Positions 1 through 8,889 of a stretch of 44,145 bases of DNA are shown piece by piece (position 1 is the stretch's first letter; the number at the start of each line of letters is the position of its first letter). Under the pieces are notes generated by a model that made no database searches, was not told the DNA's origin, and saw only the letters and a program-made list of their open reading frames with translations. A program made the translations under genes and the position numbers. Source of the stretch: an uncultured Lachnospiraceae bacterium (lineage in GTDB: Bacteria > Bacillota > Clostridia > Lachnospirales > Lachnospiraceae); NCBI GenBank assembly GCA_910580195.1, contig CAJTWA010000026.1, forward strand, positions 16,258 through 60,402, in the 5' to 3' direction.

Positions 1-246
1 AGGGACAGCCAAGCGGGGATGCAGCCCCAAGTTAGCAGGAACAGCCAAGCAGGGGTGCAATATCAAGCCAGCAGGGACAGCCAAGCGGGGATGCAGCCCC
101 AAGGGGCCGGGTACAGCCAAACAGGATTCATGCAAGGCCATAGCGCGGCTGGAGGCGGGGGACAGAGCATTTTCTGCGCTTATTGCGGGACACGCAACGA
201 TGCTGGATCTGCATATTGCATAAATTGTGGGCGCAGGATGGATTGA
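1..246 (+). CDS. C-terminal part of a zinc-ribbon protein (cut by window start)
   Basis: The frame is open from the first base, so the gene starts upstream of the window. The visible part is a Gln/Ser/Gly-rich, low-complexity segment built from repeats of the type DSQAGMQPQ, followed by a C-terminal zinc ribbon with two CxxC pairs (CAYCG and CINCG) ending four residues before the stop. Such ribbons normally bind one structural zinc. The next gene also combines Gln-rich repeats with zinc ribbons, so the two are probably related neighbours. No specific function can be assigned. Confidence 0.7.
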   Translation, partial: RDSQAGMQPQVSRNSQAGVQYQASRDSQAGMQPQGAGYSQTGFMQGHSAAGGGGQSIFCAYCGTRNDAGSAYCINCGRRMD

Positions 247-368
247 GCTGGAAATGAAGAGAAACGGGTTTTTTGTGGGGAGGGTAATTCAGGATAGCTT
301 TATCCTGCAGAAGTTGGATGGAAGAGTAAGGAAGATTAGGAAGGATTTGGGAGCAAAGGAGAAACAGT

Positions 369-1187
369 ATGGTTATTTTATATGGTACAAAGAATTTTAA
401 GCGTCAGAAAGGGCTGTCAAGGAACCATGTGCACTGCGACCATTGCGGGAAAGACGCCAAATGGCAGTTTGTCCATATGTGGACGTGGTTTACGTTGTTC
501 TATATTCCCTTGTTTCCCGTATGGAGGAAACAGATGCTGATTTGCCCGTTCTGCAATTGGGGCATAAAAATAGACAGCAAAAATAAGGCAGCCATTATGC
601 CGGAAATCGAAGTGTATGGGCAAGCGGGCACGCCCCCGCAGGTAGGCACAGCCCCGCAGCAGGCAATCCATACCGCACCGCAGCAGCAACCATATACAAG
701 TGCGCCTCAGTATGGAAATACACCCCAGCAGCCAAACCATACTGCGCCGCAGCAGCAACATACAAGTGCGGCACAGTATGGAGATACGGCAAATGCAGCC
801 CAGCAGCCAATCCATACAGCATCGCCGCAGCAGCAACATACAAGTGCGGCACAGTATGGAGATACGGCAAATGCAGCCCAGCAGCCAAATCTGTATACCT
901 CACGCCAGCCTACAGGCATGCAGCCGTATTGCAGCCATTGCGGAAAACCGTTAAAGGAACATGCAAGGTTCTGCCAATATTGCGGGCAGGCAGTGCCGCA
1001 GGGGGATCCTATGCCCCGGCAAAACCCCCAAGCAGCATCCAAACGTGCGGAACCGTCCCCAAGCAGCCATGCAGATTTTATGAAAAATGCCCAACGCATG
1101 AAAATCTGCCCATCCTGCCACTTGCTGTTCCCAGCCGATAAGGTGGAATGTGATATCTGTGGCAGTATGTTAGAGGATAAAAAATAG
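369..1187 (+). CDS. Zinc-ribbon protein with Gln-rich repeats
   Basis: 272 aa with an AAAGGAG ribosome binding site before the ATG. The N-terminal ribbon has CxxC pairs at about C23/C26 and C59/C62 around a hydrophobic Trp-rich stretch (WTWFTLFYIPLFPVW), the layout of the small 'zinc-ribbon' family found in many Firmicutes. Residues 80-180 are Gln/Pro/Thr/Ala-rich and repetitive, likely disordered. A second ribbon (CSHCG, CQYCG) lies near residues 188-204 and a third (CPSC, CDIC) near 246-264. Three zinc sites joined by a flexible linker suggest a scaffold or binding protein. It may form an operon with the following membrane protein, which starts 14 bases after this stop. Partner and role are unknown. 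Confidence 0.75.
   Translation: MVILYGTKNFKRQKGLSRNHVHCDHCGKDAKWQFVHMWTWFTLFYIPLFPVWRKQMLICPFCNWGIKIDSKNKAAIMPEIEVYGQAGTPPQVGTAPQQAIHTAPQQQPYTSAPQYGNTPQQPNHTAPQQQHTSAAQYGDTANAAQQPIHTASPQQQHTSAAQYGDTANAAQQPNLYTSRQPTGMQPYCSHCGKPLKEHARFCQYCGQAVPQGDPMPRQNPQAASKRAEPSPSSHADFMKNAQRMKICPSCHLLFPADKVECDICGSMLEDKK
750..888 (+). repeat. Two 61-bp direct repeats inside the zinc-ribbon gene
   Basis: A 61-base unit at 750-810 recurs at 828-888, offset by 78 bases (26 codons, so in frame). It encodes the Gln/Thr-rich linker. Shorter, more diverged copies lie just upstream (about 685-749). The array probably grew by slippage or unequal recombination and may vary in length between strains. Confidence 0.85.
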
Positions 1188-1201
1188 AGGAGGGAACCCA
1201 A

Positions 1202-2287
1202 GTGAAAGAGCTTCAGGAAGGCCAGAAAACCGGCACGGCATTTAGCGGCGAGGGGGATGCCATAGAAGGGAAACTGAAAGAACTGGTGCAGCAGCATGGC
1301 ATAGATATTTTTCACCATCCGGCGCAGATTAATGGGGTTTTAGCAGATTTTTTCCCAGAGCAGGAAAAGGAGCGGGCGTCCATTAAAGCGGCGTTGGATA
1401 TGGGTGCCGGGAACCTGTTTTACGGAATTGCGCGGAAGGGCGGGGCAGATGGGAAGGAAAAGGTGCTGGCTGCCCGGAAAAAACTGATAGACGAGGCGTG
1501 GATTTCAGAAGCGGCCAGTGATTACGTATGCAAGGTTTTTCTAGCTGCAGTAGGGAAGGAAGAACTTCTGCCGGAAAACCAAAGCTATTCTGCAGGGGAC
1601 AGTATGGAGGATTCCGCCTATGGGTTTGGCGGGATGCGGCAGGGGGATGGAGCATGGAAAATGCCAGATGGAACGCAGGGCAGAGGGAAAGGGGATGGAA
1701 CGGGAGAGGTATTATATGGAACGTGGGGCAGAGGGCAAGGGGACGGAACGGGGGAGATGCCGCATGGGACAATCGAGAAAATGGTACAGCAAGAACAGTT
1801 AGAAACGCCAGCCGGTAAACCTTCCAGCATTTTTGGGATGATCCGGGAGAAAAGCTCTGGCGTAACAGGGGCTTTGCTCCAATGCGACATTCTGGTGGCA
1901 ATGGCAATTATTTCAAACGATTCTGCATTGACAGAACTGGCCGGATTTTTATTTTTAGCAGGGCTTTTCCTTATGGTGCGGCTGCTTTTATGGATTTTGG
2001 CTTCTATGGCAGGAGAGGTGAAAGCACCGGTAGCTGCAGGTAAAAAGCAGAAAATTTATAAAAGGGCTATCGGACTTCTTGCTATCGCTGCCCAAGGGAT
2101 TTTGGCATACAGCATGGGATTTCTTTTATTAGATTGTATGGGATCTTATTCTGGAAGGCGGCTGTGTGATGAAATAGCAGACGGCATAAAGCTTTGGGGC
2201 TGGCTGTTTATTGTGGTTTCGGCATTTTTTGTATTGTTTGTAATCGTTTGGGCGGCGATAGGGAAAACTGCCCAAGGGAAGGAATGA
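1202..2287 (+). CDS. Membrane protein with helical N-terminal module (unknown function)
   Basis: 361 aa from a GTG start, chosen because GAGGAGGG lies 8 bases upstream. Residues 20-120 form an alpha-helical module with the pattern 'LVQQHG..IF..P..ING.LADFFP...E...IKAALDMG', which I have seen in multidomain bacterial proteins but cannot name. A Gly/Asp/Met-rich repetitive linker follows (two GDGTGE repeats). The C-terminal third holds about four hydrophobic segments (near residues 225-275, 289-312 and 330-353), so it sits in the membrane with the helical module probably cytoplasmic. It follows the zinc-ribbon gene closely and is probably co-transcribed. I do not recognise its function. Confidence 0.6.
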   Translation: MKELQEGQKTGTAFSGEGDAIEGKLKELVQQHGIDIFHHPAQINGVLADFFPEQEKERASIKAALDMGAGNLFYGIARKGGADGKEKVLAARKKLIDEAWISEAASDYVCKVFLAAVGKEELLPENQSYSAGDSMEDSAYGFGGMRQGDGAWKMPDGTQGRGKGDGTGEVLYGTWGRGQGDGTGEMPHGTIEKMVQQEQLETPAGKPSSIFGMIREKSSGVTGALLQCDILVAMAIISNDSALTELAGFLFLAGLFLMVRLLLWILASMAGEVKAPVAAGKKQKIYKRAIGLLAIAAQGILAYSMGFLLLDCMGSYSGRRLCDEIADGIKLWGWLFIVVSAFFVLFVIVWAAIGKTAQGKE

Positions 2288-2323
2288 GGTTTTTGCTTAC
2301 AGTTCTTCTTTACCAATAAGTTC

Positions 2324-2445
2324 AGGGAGCTTGTGGCAGCTCCCTCAATAGCAATATATTATATAATCAGCATATGGCATCCTAATTCTTAGGATGCTTG
2401 CAGCATTTTAGGGCGGCGGGCTTAAGGGTAAGAATCCGCCACCCT
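2324..2445. terminator. Cluster of three hairpins between convergent genes
   Basis: The gap between the convergent membrane-protein gene and pta holds three inverted repeats: AGGGAGCT/AGCTCCCT (2324-2345), GCATCCTAA/TTAGGATGC (2377-2397, 9-bp perfect stem) and a longer imperfect one at 2410-2445 (AGGG.GGCGG with CCGCC.CCCT). None is followed by a real T tract on either strand, so these are possible terminators or mRNA end structures rather than textbook intrinsic terminators. Confidence 0.35.
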
Positions 2446-2459
2446 GCCTTTGCATTACA

Positions 2460-3482
2460 TTAGGATTCTAAATCCCTCTTCACCTCATCCACCAGCGCAG
2501 CCGTAATAATCGCCATGGAATATGCCTCGTCTGCCGTACATCCTCTGGACAAGTCGTTAATCGGGGAATTTAGGCCTAAAAGGATTGGCCCATAAGCCGC
2601 AAAGTTACCCATGCGCTGTGCAATCTTATACCCGATGTTCCCAGCATTGATATCCGGGAAAATAAATACGTTGGCATGTCCGCCTACTTCGCTGTCCGGG
2701 CATTTGGTGCGCGCCACACGGGGGGAAACAGCAGCGTCAAATTGCATTTCGCCGGAAATGGGCAAATCTGGGCGCAGGGCTTTTGCCTTAATGGCTGCAT
2801 TGCGCATCTTGTCCACATCCTCTCCTTTTCCGGAACCGAGGGTGGAATAGCTTAAGAATGCAATTTTGGGCTCAATGCCAAACAGCATACTGCAGTCTGC
2901 CGCCCCAAGGGCAATATCCACCAGCTCGTCCTCATTTGGCTTAATGTTGATGGAGCAGTCCGCCATGGCAAGGACCTCATTTTCACCAGTTGCGGAGGGG
3001 CGTACCATGATAAAGCAGGAAGATACGATATTTTTTCCGGGCCTTGTCTTAATCAGCTGGAGCGCAGGCCTTACGGTATCTGCGGTGGTGTAGGTTGCGC
3101 CGCCCAAGAGGCAGTCCGCATAGCCCATCTTTACCAGCATGGTCCCAAAGTAATTGCCTTGCTTCAATACCTTGTAAGCCTCGTCCATCTGCATGTTTTT
3201 GCTTTTCCTTAGCTCGCACAGCATTTCAGCCATTTCGTCAATGCTCTCAAAATTGTTGGGGTCAATAATCTCCGCCCCGCGGATGTTGTAGCCGTGTTCC
3301 TCTGCGGCGTCTTCCACCTCTGCCTTGTTCCCTACCAATACCGGGGTCAGGAAATAAGAAGCCAGCAGGCGGGAAGCTGCTTCTAAGATACGGGCGTCCG
3401 TGCCCTCTGTAAATACGATTCTTTTTGGGTTCTTTTTCAGCTTATTAATCATCATGCCAAACCCCTGCATATTTCTGTCCAT
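2460..3482 (-). CDS. pta: Phosphate acetyltransferase
   Basis: Interconverts acetyl-CoA and acetyl phosphate in the cytoplasm, the first step of acetate formation before acetate kinase. The 340-aa sequence is collinear with single-domain Pta (about 330 aa), with N-terminal RIVFTEGTDARILEAA, central GGATYTTADTVRPALQ, the active-site region SGEMQFDAA, and C-terminal GGHANVFIFPDINAGNIGYK and QRMGNFAAYGPILLGL. The ATG at 3482 is preferred over an upstream ATG at 3512 because AAGGAGG lies 9 bases before it. No ackA is adjacent, although pta and ackA are often neighbours in Firmicutes. A promoter is visible upstream (3527-3554). A phosphate butyryltransferase is less likely given the Pta-type motifs. 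Confidence 0.93.
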   Translation of the reverse strand: MDRNMQGFGMMINKLKKNPKRIVFTEGTDARILEAASRLLASYFLTPVLVGNKAEVEDAAEEHGYNIRGAEIIDPNNFESIDEMAEMLCELRKSKNMQMDEAYKVLKQGNYFGTMLVKMGYADCLLGGATYTTADTVRPALQLIKTRPGKNIVSSCFIMVRPSATGENEVLAMADCSINIKPNEDELVDIALGAADCSMLFGIEPKIAFLSYSTLGSGKGEDVDKMRNAAIKAKALRPDLPISGEMQFDAAVSPRVARTKCPDSEVGGHANVFIFPDINAGNIGYKIAQRMGNFAAYGPILLGLNSPINDLSRGCTADEAYSMAIITAALVDEVKRDLES

Positions 3483-3526
3483 AGTGAAGTTCCTCCTTAA
3501 AAATAATTTCATTATTTCTACCTATT

Positions 3527-3554
3527 AATGTACCATGTTTTAAAAATTTTTCAA
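3527..3554 (-). promoter_or_regulatory. Probable pta promoter
   Basis: On the minus strand TTGAAA (3554-3549), a 16-base spacer and TACATT (3532-3527) form a plausible housekeeping promoter about 45 bases before the pta start. Confidence 0.5.
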
Positions 3555-3714
3555 CCAATTATTTGTATAAAAATGGAAACAGGAGTGAATTTCATGTATT
3601 TTTTTCAAAACAGGGGGAAGTTTGTGAAAAATTTATCGAATTCTGGGCAGATTTCTATGCTAGGAACAGAGGGTTTGTTTTCCGTATTTTACAAAAATTT
3701 TATGTTTTCCTCCC

Positions 3715-3743
3715 TTGTTTTTTCCCACCTATATGCGTATAAT
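3715..3743 (+). promoter_or_regulatory. Promoter of the RND exporter gene
   Basis: TTGTTT (3715-3720), a 17-base spacer and a perfect TATAAT (3738-3743). Transcription would start near 3750, immediately before the palindrome at 3754. Confidence 0.75.
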
Positions 3744-3753
3744 GTCTTTAAAA

Positions 3754-3769
3754 CCGACCAGTCAGTCGG
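3754..3769 (+). promoter_or_regulatory. Palindromic operator, likely for the TetR regulator at 8188
   Basis: CCGAC and GTCGG half-sites separated by 6 bases lie at about +5 to +20 of the predicted transcript. A repressor bound here would block the exporter promoter. The TetR-family gene directly downstream of the exporter is the obvious candidate. The palindrome is read directly; the pairing with that regulator is inferred. Confidence 0.6.
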
Positions 3770-3795
3770 AAATGGGAAAACAGGAGGAGAAAAAC

Positions 3796-6700
3796 ATGCT
3801 GTCAAGATTCAGTGTGAAGAAACCCTATACCGTAATTGTAGGGATTGTCTTGGTCATCATCCTTGGCGTGGTATCCTTAAGCAAGATGAGCACGGATTTG
3901 CTGCCAAGCATTAACCTGCCCTATGCAATTGTGGTTACTACATACCCGGGGGCGAGCCCGGAACAGGTGGAGAGCACCGTGACGCAGCCCATAGAGGCGG
4001 CCATGGCGAGCACTTCCAACATTAAGAATATCAGCTCCAATTCCGCCAATAATATGTCCATGGTTATCTTGGAATTTGAGCAGACGGCCAACATGGATTC
4101 CATCACGGTGGAGATGCGGGAAAGTTTAGACCAAATCAGCGGCGCATGGCCGGAAACGGTCACCAACCCGATTATCATGAAGCTGAACCCAGACATGATG
4201 CCCATTATGATTGCGGCAGTGGAAGTGGATGGGATGGACAGCTTGGAGGTCAGCGACTACACAGACAAGGATTTAATCCCGGAAATTGAGAGCGTGGAGG
4301 GGGTTGCCTCCGTGTCAGGGACGGGGCTGATTGAGGAATCCATACGGGTGACTTTAAGCCAAGATAAAATTGACGCTGTCAATGCAAAAATCACGGCTTC
4401 GCTGGATGAGAAGTTTTCGGATGCAGAGGAGGAATTAAGCTCTGCAGAAGATGAAATCAGCAGCGGGAAAGACAAACTGAACAGCGGCCGGGATGAAATG
4501 GCAGGGCAAGTCAGCGACGCCCAGAACCAGTTAAATGACAAGAAAATCGAACTGTTCCAGACAGAGGCAGACTTAAACAGTAAATTAAACGAATTGCGCG
4601 ATACCAAGTCCGCTACCGAAACAGCCGTTGTATCCTTAAAGGAACTGCAGGGGCAGGTCAATACCTTGGTAGAAGGCAAGGGAAAGCTGAAGGATGGGAT
4701 TGCAGAGCTTAAGAAGCAGATTGAGAAGCTGGAAGGCCAGCTTAGCCAGTTAGAAAGCGGCCTGGAGCAGGCGCAGGCAGGGCTTGCGCAGATACAGGAG
4801 GGCTTGCCGCAGGCACAGGCAGGGCTTACGCAGGTGCAGCAGGGGCTAGAACAGGCACGGGCAGGGCTGCCGCAGCTGCAGGAGGCCTTGGAACAGGCAC
4901 GGGCAGGGCTTGCGCAGGTACAGCAGGCCTTGGCGCAGGCACAGGCGGCACAGATGCAGGAGCAGGCAGCCCAGCTGCAGGCACAGGCGGAGCAGTTAGA
5001 AGCCCAGATAGCCCAGCTGGAGCAGCAGGAAGAAGAGTTAAAAGCCCAGATTGCCCAGTTAGAGCAGCAGGAAAAAGAGTTAAAAGCCCAGATTGCCCAA
5101 ATGGAAAAGCAGCAGGAAGAATTGCCGGGCAAGATTGCCGAGATGGAGGAAGGCAAAGCCCAGATAGAAGAAGCGCTGGGGAAGATGCGGCCGCAGCTGA
5201 AGCAGCTAGAGGGGCAGCTTACCCAAGTGGAAGAGGCGCTTTCTGCCATTAAGTCTGAACTGGCAGCGCAGGAAGGCAGCGCCTTACAGGCGGACGCTTC
5301 GGATCAGGAGCTTGTGTCTTACCTTTCCAAAGCCATTACAGAGGCTGAGCAGGGAGTAATCCAGATCAATGGGGGGATTGCCGCCATTGAAGCAGGCCTT
5401 TCCAGCGTGGCAGAAGGGAAAACCACCATTAATGACACGCTGGCAACCTTAAACCAGAGCCAGATTACCGGTGCGGTAGAAATGGGGAGCGCGTCTGCCC
5501 AGCTTGCCAGCGGGGAAGAGAAATTAAAGGAATCCAAGGAGGCCTTTGAGGATACCAAGGAGGATGCTTATGATTCCGCAGACTTAAACAATATCCTTAC
5601 CATGGAAACCTTAACAAATATCCTGACTGCGCAGAACTTTTCCATGCCGGCAGGGTATGTCACCGATGAGGGCGAACGGTTTATGGTCCGTGTAGGGGAT
5701 GCGGTGGACAGCGTAGACGCTTTGAAAGACATGGTGCTGATGGATTTGGGCATGGACGGCGTGGACGTCATCCATATGTCGGACGTGGCGGACATTGCGG
5801 TAGTGGACAATTCCGAGGAATCCTATGCCAAGCTAAACGGGAAGCCGGGCGTTATGCTTTCCATAGAAAAGCAGACCGGGTATTCCACCGGGGACGTTGC
5901 CAAGCGGATTTACGATAAATTTGACAGCTTAAAGAAAAATAATGAAGACCTCAATGTTTCCGTCTTGATGGACCAGGGGATTTACATTGACATGATTGTG
6001 GATTCTGTGCTGAACAACATGATTTACGGCGCAGCCCTTGCAATCATTATCCTGCTGCTGTTCTTAAAGGACATCCGGCCAACGCTGGTAATCGCGGTTT
6101 CCATCCCGATTTCCGTAATTTTTGCGGTGGTGCTGATGTATTTCAGCGGCGTAACGCTGAACCTGATTTCCCTCTCCGGCCTGGCCCTTGGCATTGGTAT
6201 GCTGGTGGACAATTCCATTGTGGTAATTGAAAATATTTACCGCATGAGGAACGAAGGGATTTCTGCCCGGAAAGCAGCCGTGGAAGGCGCGAAACAGGTG
6301 GGCGGGGCGATTACGGCCTCCACCCTGACTACGGTGTGCGTATTTGCGCCGATTGTATTTACGGAAGGGATTACAAGGCAGCTATTTGTGGACATGGGTT
6401 TAACCATTGCCTATTCCCTCCTTGCCAGCCTGCTGATTGCCCTGACATTCGTTCCCATGATGGGCGCCAAAATGCTGAAAAAGACAAAAGAAACGAAGCA
6501 TCCATGGTTTGGCAGGTTCCAAGAGGCATACGGCGGGGCATTGGAAAAAATGCTTAAGGTAAAGCCGCTGGTAATCTTAGTAATGGCAGCCCTTTTAGTG
6601 GTAAGCGCAAAAGCTGCTGCCTCCAAGGGCACGGCATTTATGCCGGATATGGAAAGCACCCAGATGTCCGTGACGGTTACGCCTCCGGATGATGCAGAAT

Positions 6701-8076
6701 TTGCAGACGCCTGCGAGCTGGCAGACAAGGTGACAGAGCAAATCCAGACCATTGAGGACGTGGATTCCGTCGGCGCCATGGCAGGCGGGGGCGGCATTGC
6801 CGCAAGCATGATGGGAGGCAGCGGCGGGGACAGCGTCAGCCTTTACATTATTTTAAAGGAAGATAAGGAACTTACCAACGACGAGATTGCAAAACAGATT
6901 ACAGAGCTGACGAAGGGCCTGGAAGGGGAAATCAGCGTCAGCAGCTCCAACATGGATATGGGCGCGCTGGCAGGGGAAGGGATTTCCGTGCGCATCAAAG
7001 GGCGCGATTTGGAAAAACTGCAGGAGATTGCCAAAAACGTATCCGAAGTAGTAGGCGGGGTGGAAGGGACCTCGGAGGTTTCGGATGGCTTGGAAGAAAC
7101 GGAGAAGGAATTCCGCATTACGGTGGATAAGGAGCAGGCAGCCAAATACGGGATGACCGTGGCGCAGGTGTACCAGCTTGTCTTCGCCCAGATGGAAAAG
7201 GATACCTCCGACGCTACGATTTCTACGGATATTAAGGACTATGACGTATACTTAGAAAGCGTGGAGCAGAGCGAGGCATCCATGGAAAGCCTGAAAAACC
7301 TTACATTTACATACACTGATAAGGAGGATGGGAAAGAGGAGGAAATCGCCCTCTCCAAAATAGCTAAATTCGAGGAAATGGAAAGTTTGACCTCCATCAG
7401 CCGCGATGGGCAGGAGCGGTATGTGACTGTAAGCGCAGCCATTGCGGATGGGTATAACGTAGGCTTAGTGGGGGCTGATGTGGAGAAAGCATTGGATGGG
7501 TATGAGCTCCCGGAGGGCTATACCATGGAAATGACCGGGGAAAATGAAACCATCAACGAAGCCATGGAGCAGCTGATGCTGATGCTGGTACTGGCAGTGG
7601 CATTTATTTACCTGATTATGGTAGCCCAGTTCCAGTCCTTAAAAGCCCCCTTCATCATCCTGTTTACGATTCCCCTTGCACTGACTGGCGGGTTCTTGGC
7701 GCTGTTCTTTACCAACAACGAAATCAGCATTATCTCCATGATTGGGTTTATCATGCTGGTGGGGATTATCGTAAATAACGGTATCGTAATGGTGGAATAC
7801 ATCAACCAGCTTCGGAAAGAGGGCATGGAGAAGCGGGAGGCAATCGTAACTGCCGGGAAGACCCGCCTCCGCCCAATCCTGATGACAGCCATGACGACGA
7901 TTCTGGCTATGTCAACCACTGCATTTGGGAATGATATGGGCTCTGACATGTCAAGGCCTATGGCGGTTGTGACAATCGGGGGCATGATTTACGGGACCTT
8001 GATGACGCTGGTAGTTGTGCCCTGCATTTATGATTTGTTCTACAGCAATAAGAGCATGGTAGAGGAAGAAATTTAA
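3796..8076 (+). CDS. RND-family exporter with a large coiled-coil insertion
   Basis: 1426 aa from the ATG at 3796 (AGGAGGA 7 bases upstream). The fold is that of AcrB-type permeases: TM1 (VGIVLVIILGVVSLS), porter domain, TM2-6 with the relay-region motif GIGMLVDNSIVVIENIY, a second large extracytoplasmic loop, and TM8-12 (IIVNNGIVMVEYINQLRK). The first Asp of AcrB's Asp-Asp pair is kept and the second is Asn, common in Gram-positive members. Residues about 200-595 are a Gln/Ala/Glu heptad-rich coiled coil, inserted where AcrB's docking subdomain begins: after the strand matching 'MNPNEL' and before LTAQNFSMPAGY, which matches 'IKAQNAQVAAGQL'. No membrane-fusion partner gene is adjacent, so the coiled coil may do that job. 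The substrate is unknown. Confidence 0.9.
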   Translation: MLSRFSVKKPYTVIVGIVLVIILGVVSLSKMSTDLLPSINLPYAIVVTTYPGASPEQVESTVTQPIEAAMASTSNIKNISSNSANNMSMVILEFEQTANMDSITVEMRESLDQISGAWPETVTNPIIMKLNPDMMPIMIAAVEVDGMDSLEVSDYTDKDLIPEIESVEGVASVSGTGLIEESIRVTLSQDKIDAVNAKITASLDEKFSDAEEELSSAEDEISSGKDKLNSGRDEMAGQVSDAQNQLNDKKIELFQTEADLNSKLNELRDTKSATETAVVSLKELQGQVNTLVEGKGKLKDGIAELKKQIEKLEGQLSQLESGLEQAQAGLAQIQEGLPQAQAGLTQVQQGLEQARAGLPQLQEALEQARAGLAQVQQALAQAQAAQMQEQAAQLQAQAEQLEAQIAQLEQQEEELKAQIAQLEQQEKELKAQIAQMEKQQEELPGKIAEMEEGKAQIEEALGKMRPQLKQLEGQLTQVEEALSAIKSELAAQEGSALQADASDQELVSYLSKAITEAEQGVIQINGGIAAIEAGLSSVAEGKTTINDTLATLNQSQITGAVEMGSASAQLASGEEKLKESKEAFEDTKEDAYDSADLNNILTMETLTNILTAQNFSMPAGYVTDEGERFMVRVGDAVDSVDALKDMVLMDLGMDGVDVIHMSDVADIAVVDNSEESYAKLNGKPGVMLSIEKQTGYSTGDVAKRIYDKFDSLKKNNEDLNVSVLMDQGIYIDMIVDSVLNNMIYGAALAIIILLLFLKDIRPTLVIAVSIPISVIFAVVLMYFSGVTLNLISLSGLALGIGMLVDNSIVVIENIYRMRNEGISARKAAVEGAKQVGGAITASTLTTVCVFAPIVFTEGITRQLFVDMGLTIAYSLLASLLIALTFVPMMGAKMLKKTKETKHPWFGRFQEAYGGALEKMLKVKPLVILVMAALLVVSAKAAASKGTAFMPDMESTQMSVTVTPPDDAEFADACELADKVTEQIQTIEDVDSVGAMAGGGGIAASMMGGSGGDSVSLYIILKEDKELTNDEIAKQITELTKGLEGEISVSSSNMDMGALAGEGISVRIKGRDLEKLQEIAKNVSEVVGGVEGTSEVSDGLEETEKEFRITVDKEQAAKYGMTVAQVYQLVFAQMEKDTSDATISTDIKDYDVYLESVEQSEASMESLKNLTFTYTDKEDGKEEEIALSKIAKFEEMESLTSISRDGQERYVTVSAAIADGYNVGLVGADVEKALDGYELPEGYTMEMTGENETINEAMEQLMLMLVLAVAFIYLIMVAQFQSLKAPFIILFTIPLALTGGFLALFFTNNEISIISMIGFIMLVGIIVNNGIVMVEYINQLRKEGMEKREAIVTAGKTRLRPILMTAMTTILAMSTTAFGNDMGSDMSRPMAVVTIGGMIYGTLMTLVVVPCIYDLFYSNKSMVEEEI

Positions 8077-8187
8077 AAAGCTGCCGTAAATAGGAAGGGA
8101 AACTGAACACATCAAAAATTTGCCGCGGCGTGGCAGGAAGATGGGTACAGGAAAATGCCATTGGAAAGAAACGGCGGGGAGGGAATT

Positions 8188-8832
8188 ATGGGACATGGAA
8201 ATGGGAAAGAGGCTTATGCGCTGCTGGGGCTGGAGCAGGAATATCCGCCAAAAGTAGTGGCTATGTATGAAGCGGTGCTGGATCTGTTTGCCTCCGGCCG
8301 GGATTTCAGCACCTTGAAGGTATCGGAAATCACTGCAAAAGCCGGGATAGGCAAAGGCACTGCCTACGGATATTTTTCCACAAAGGAAGAAATGATTGTA
8401 GGGGCTATCCGCTACGAAGCGGCAAAGCACATTGCAATTATTGCAGAACTGATTGAAAAGGGGCAGAGCTTTCAGGAAATTATTTTCCAAGGCTTGGATA
8501 TGCTGGAGGATACCACCAAAAGATACAATGGGTTTGCGCTGCTGGAGCGTATCTTAAGCGACCGCACCATTACGGGAAAAGGCCTTCTGGCAGGGCTTGA
8601 GAAGCAGAAGGAAGGCTGTTTTTCCCAAGAAAGCCTAACGGTAAAGCTGCTGGGGCTTGCGGCGGAAAAGGGGCTGGTGCAGGAGCGGAATGTGTATAAG
8701 GTCTGGAGCGCCATCCTTTCGCAATTTGCGGTTTATGCTTTTTTCCTGGCCCACCGGGAATTTTTGCAGGAGGTGGACCGGGACGCGGCAAGGCAGGCAG
8801 TTTATGAAAATATAATAAAATTACTGAATTGA
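8188..8832 (+). CDS. TetR-family transcriptional regulator
   Basis: 214 aa. The N-terminal helix-turn-helix is seen in 'LKVSEITAKAGIGKGTAYGYF.TKEEMI', the standard TetR pattern, followed by an all-helical ligand-binding and dimerisation domain. The ATG at 8188 is preferred over one at 8155 because GGAGGG lies 4-5 bases upstream. The gene starts 111 bases after the RND exporter stop with no obvious terminator between them, so the two are probably co-transcribed. The palindrome at 3754 is its likely operator, giving autoregulation of the exporter-regulator unit with release by an exported compound. Confidence 0.88.
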   Translation: MGHGNGKEAYALLGLEQEYPPKVVAMYEAVLDLFASGRDFSTLKVSEITAKAGIGKGTAYGYFSTKEEMIVGAIRYEAAKHIAIIAELIEKGQSFQEIIFQGLDMLEDTTKRYNGFALLERILSDRTITGKGLLAGLEKQKEGCFSQESLTVKLLGLAAEKGLVQERNVYKVWSAILSQFAVYAFFLAHREFLQEVDRDAARQAVYENIIKLLN

Positions 8833-8837
8833 ACTAC

Positions 8838-8866
8838 TTGACATTTCAAGCATAAGATTTTACAAT
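8838..8866 (+). promoter_or_regulatory. Promoter of the T-box/valS transcript
   Basis: Perfect TTGACA (8838-8843), 17-base spacer, TACAAT (8861-8866). It lies a few bases after the tetR stop and drives the leader RNA. Confidence 0.85.
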
Positions 8867-8889
8867 GTACAGAAAACCATGTAATTCCA

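Noticed and set aside
4257..5249. Long minus-strand frame (330 codons) opposite the exporter
   Set aside because: Ser/Cys-rich mirror of the repetitive coiled-coil codons; no ribosome binding site, and the plus-strand gene is certain.
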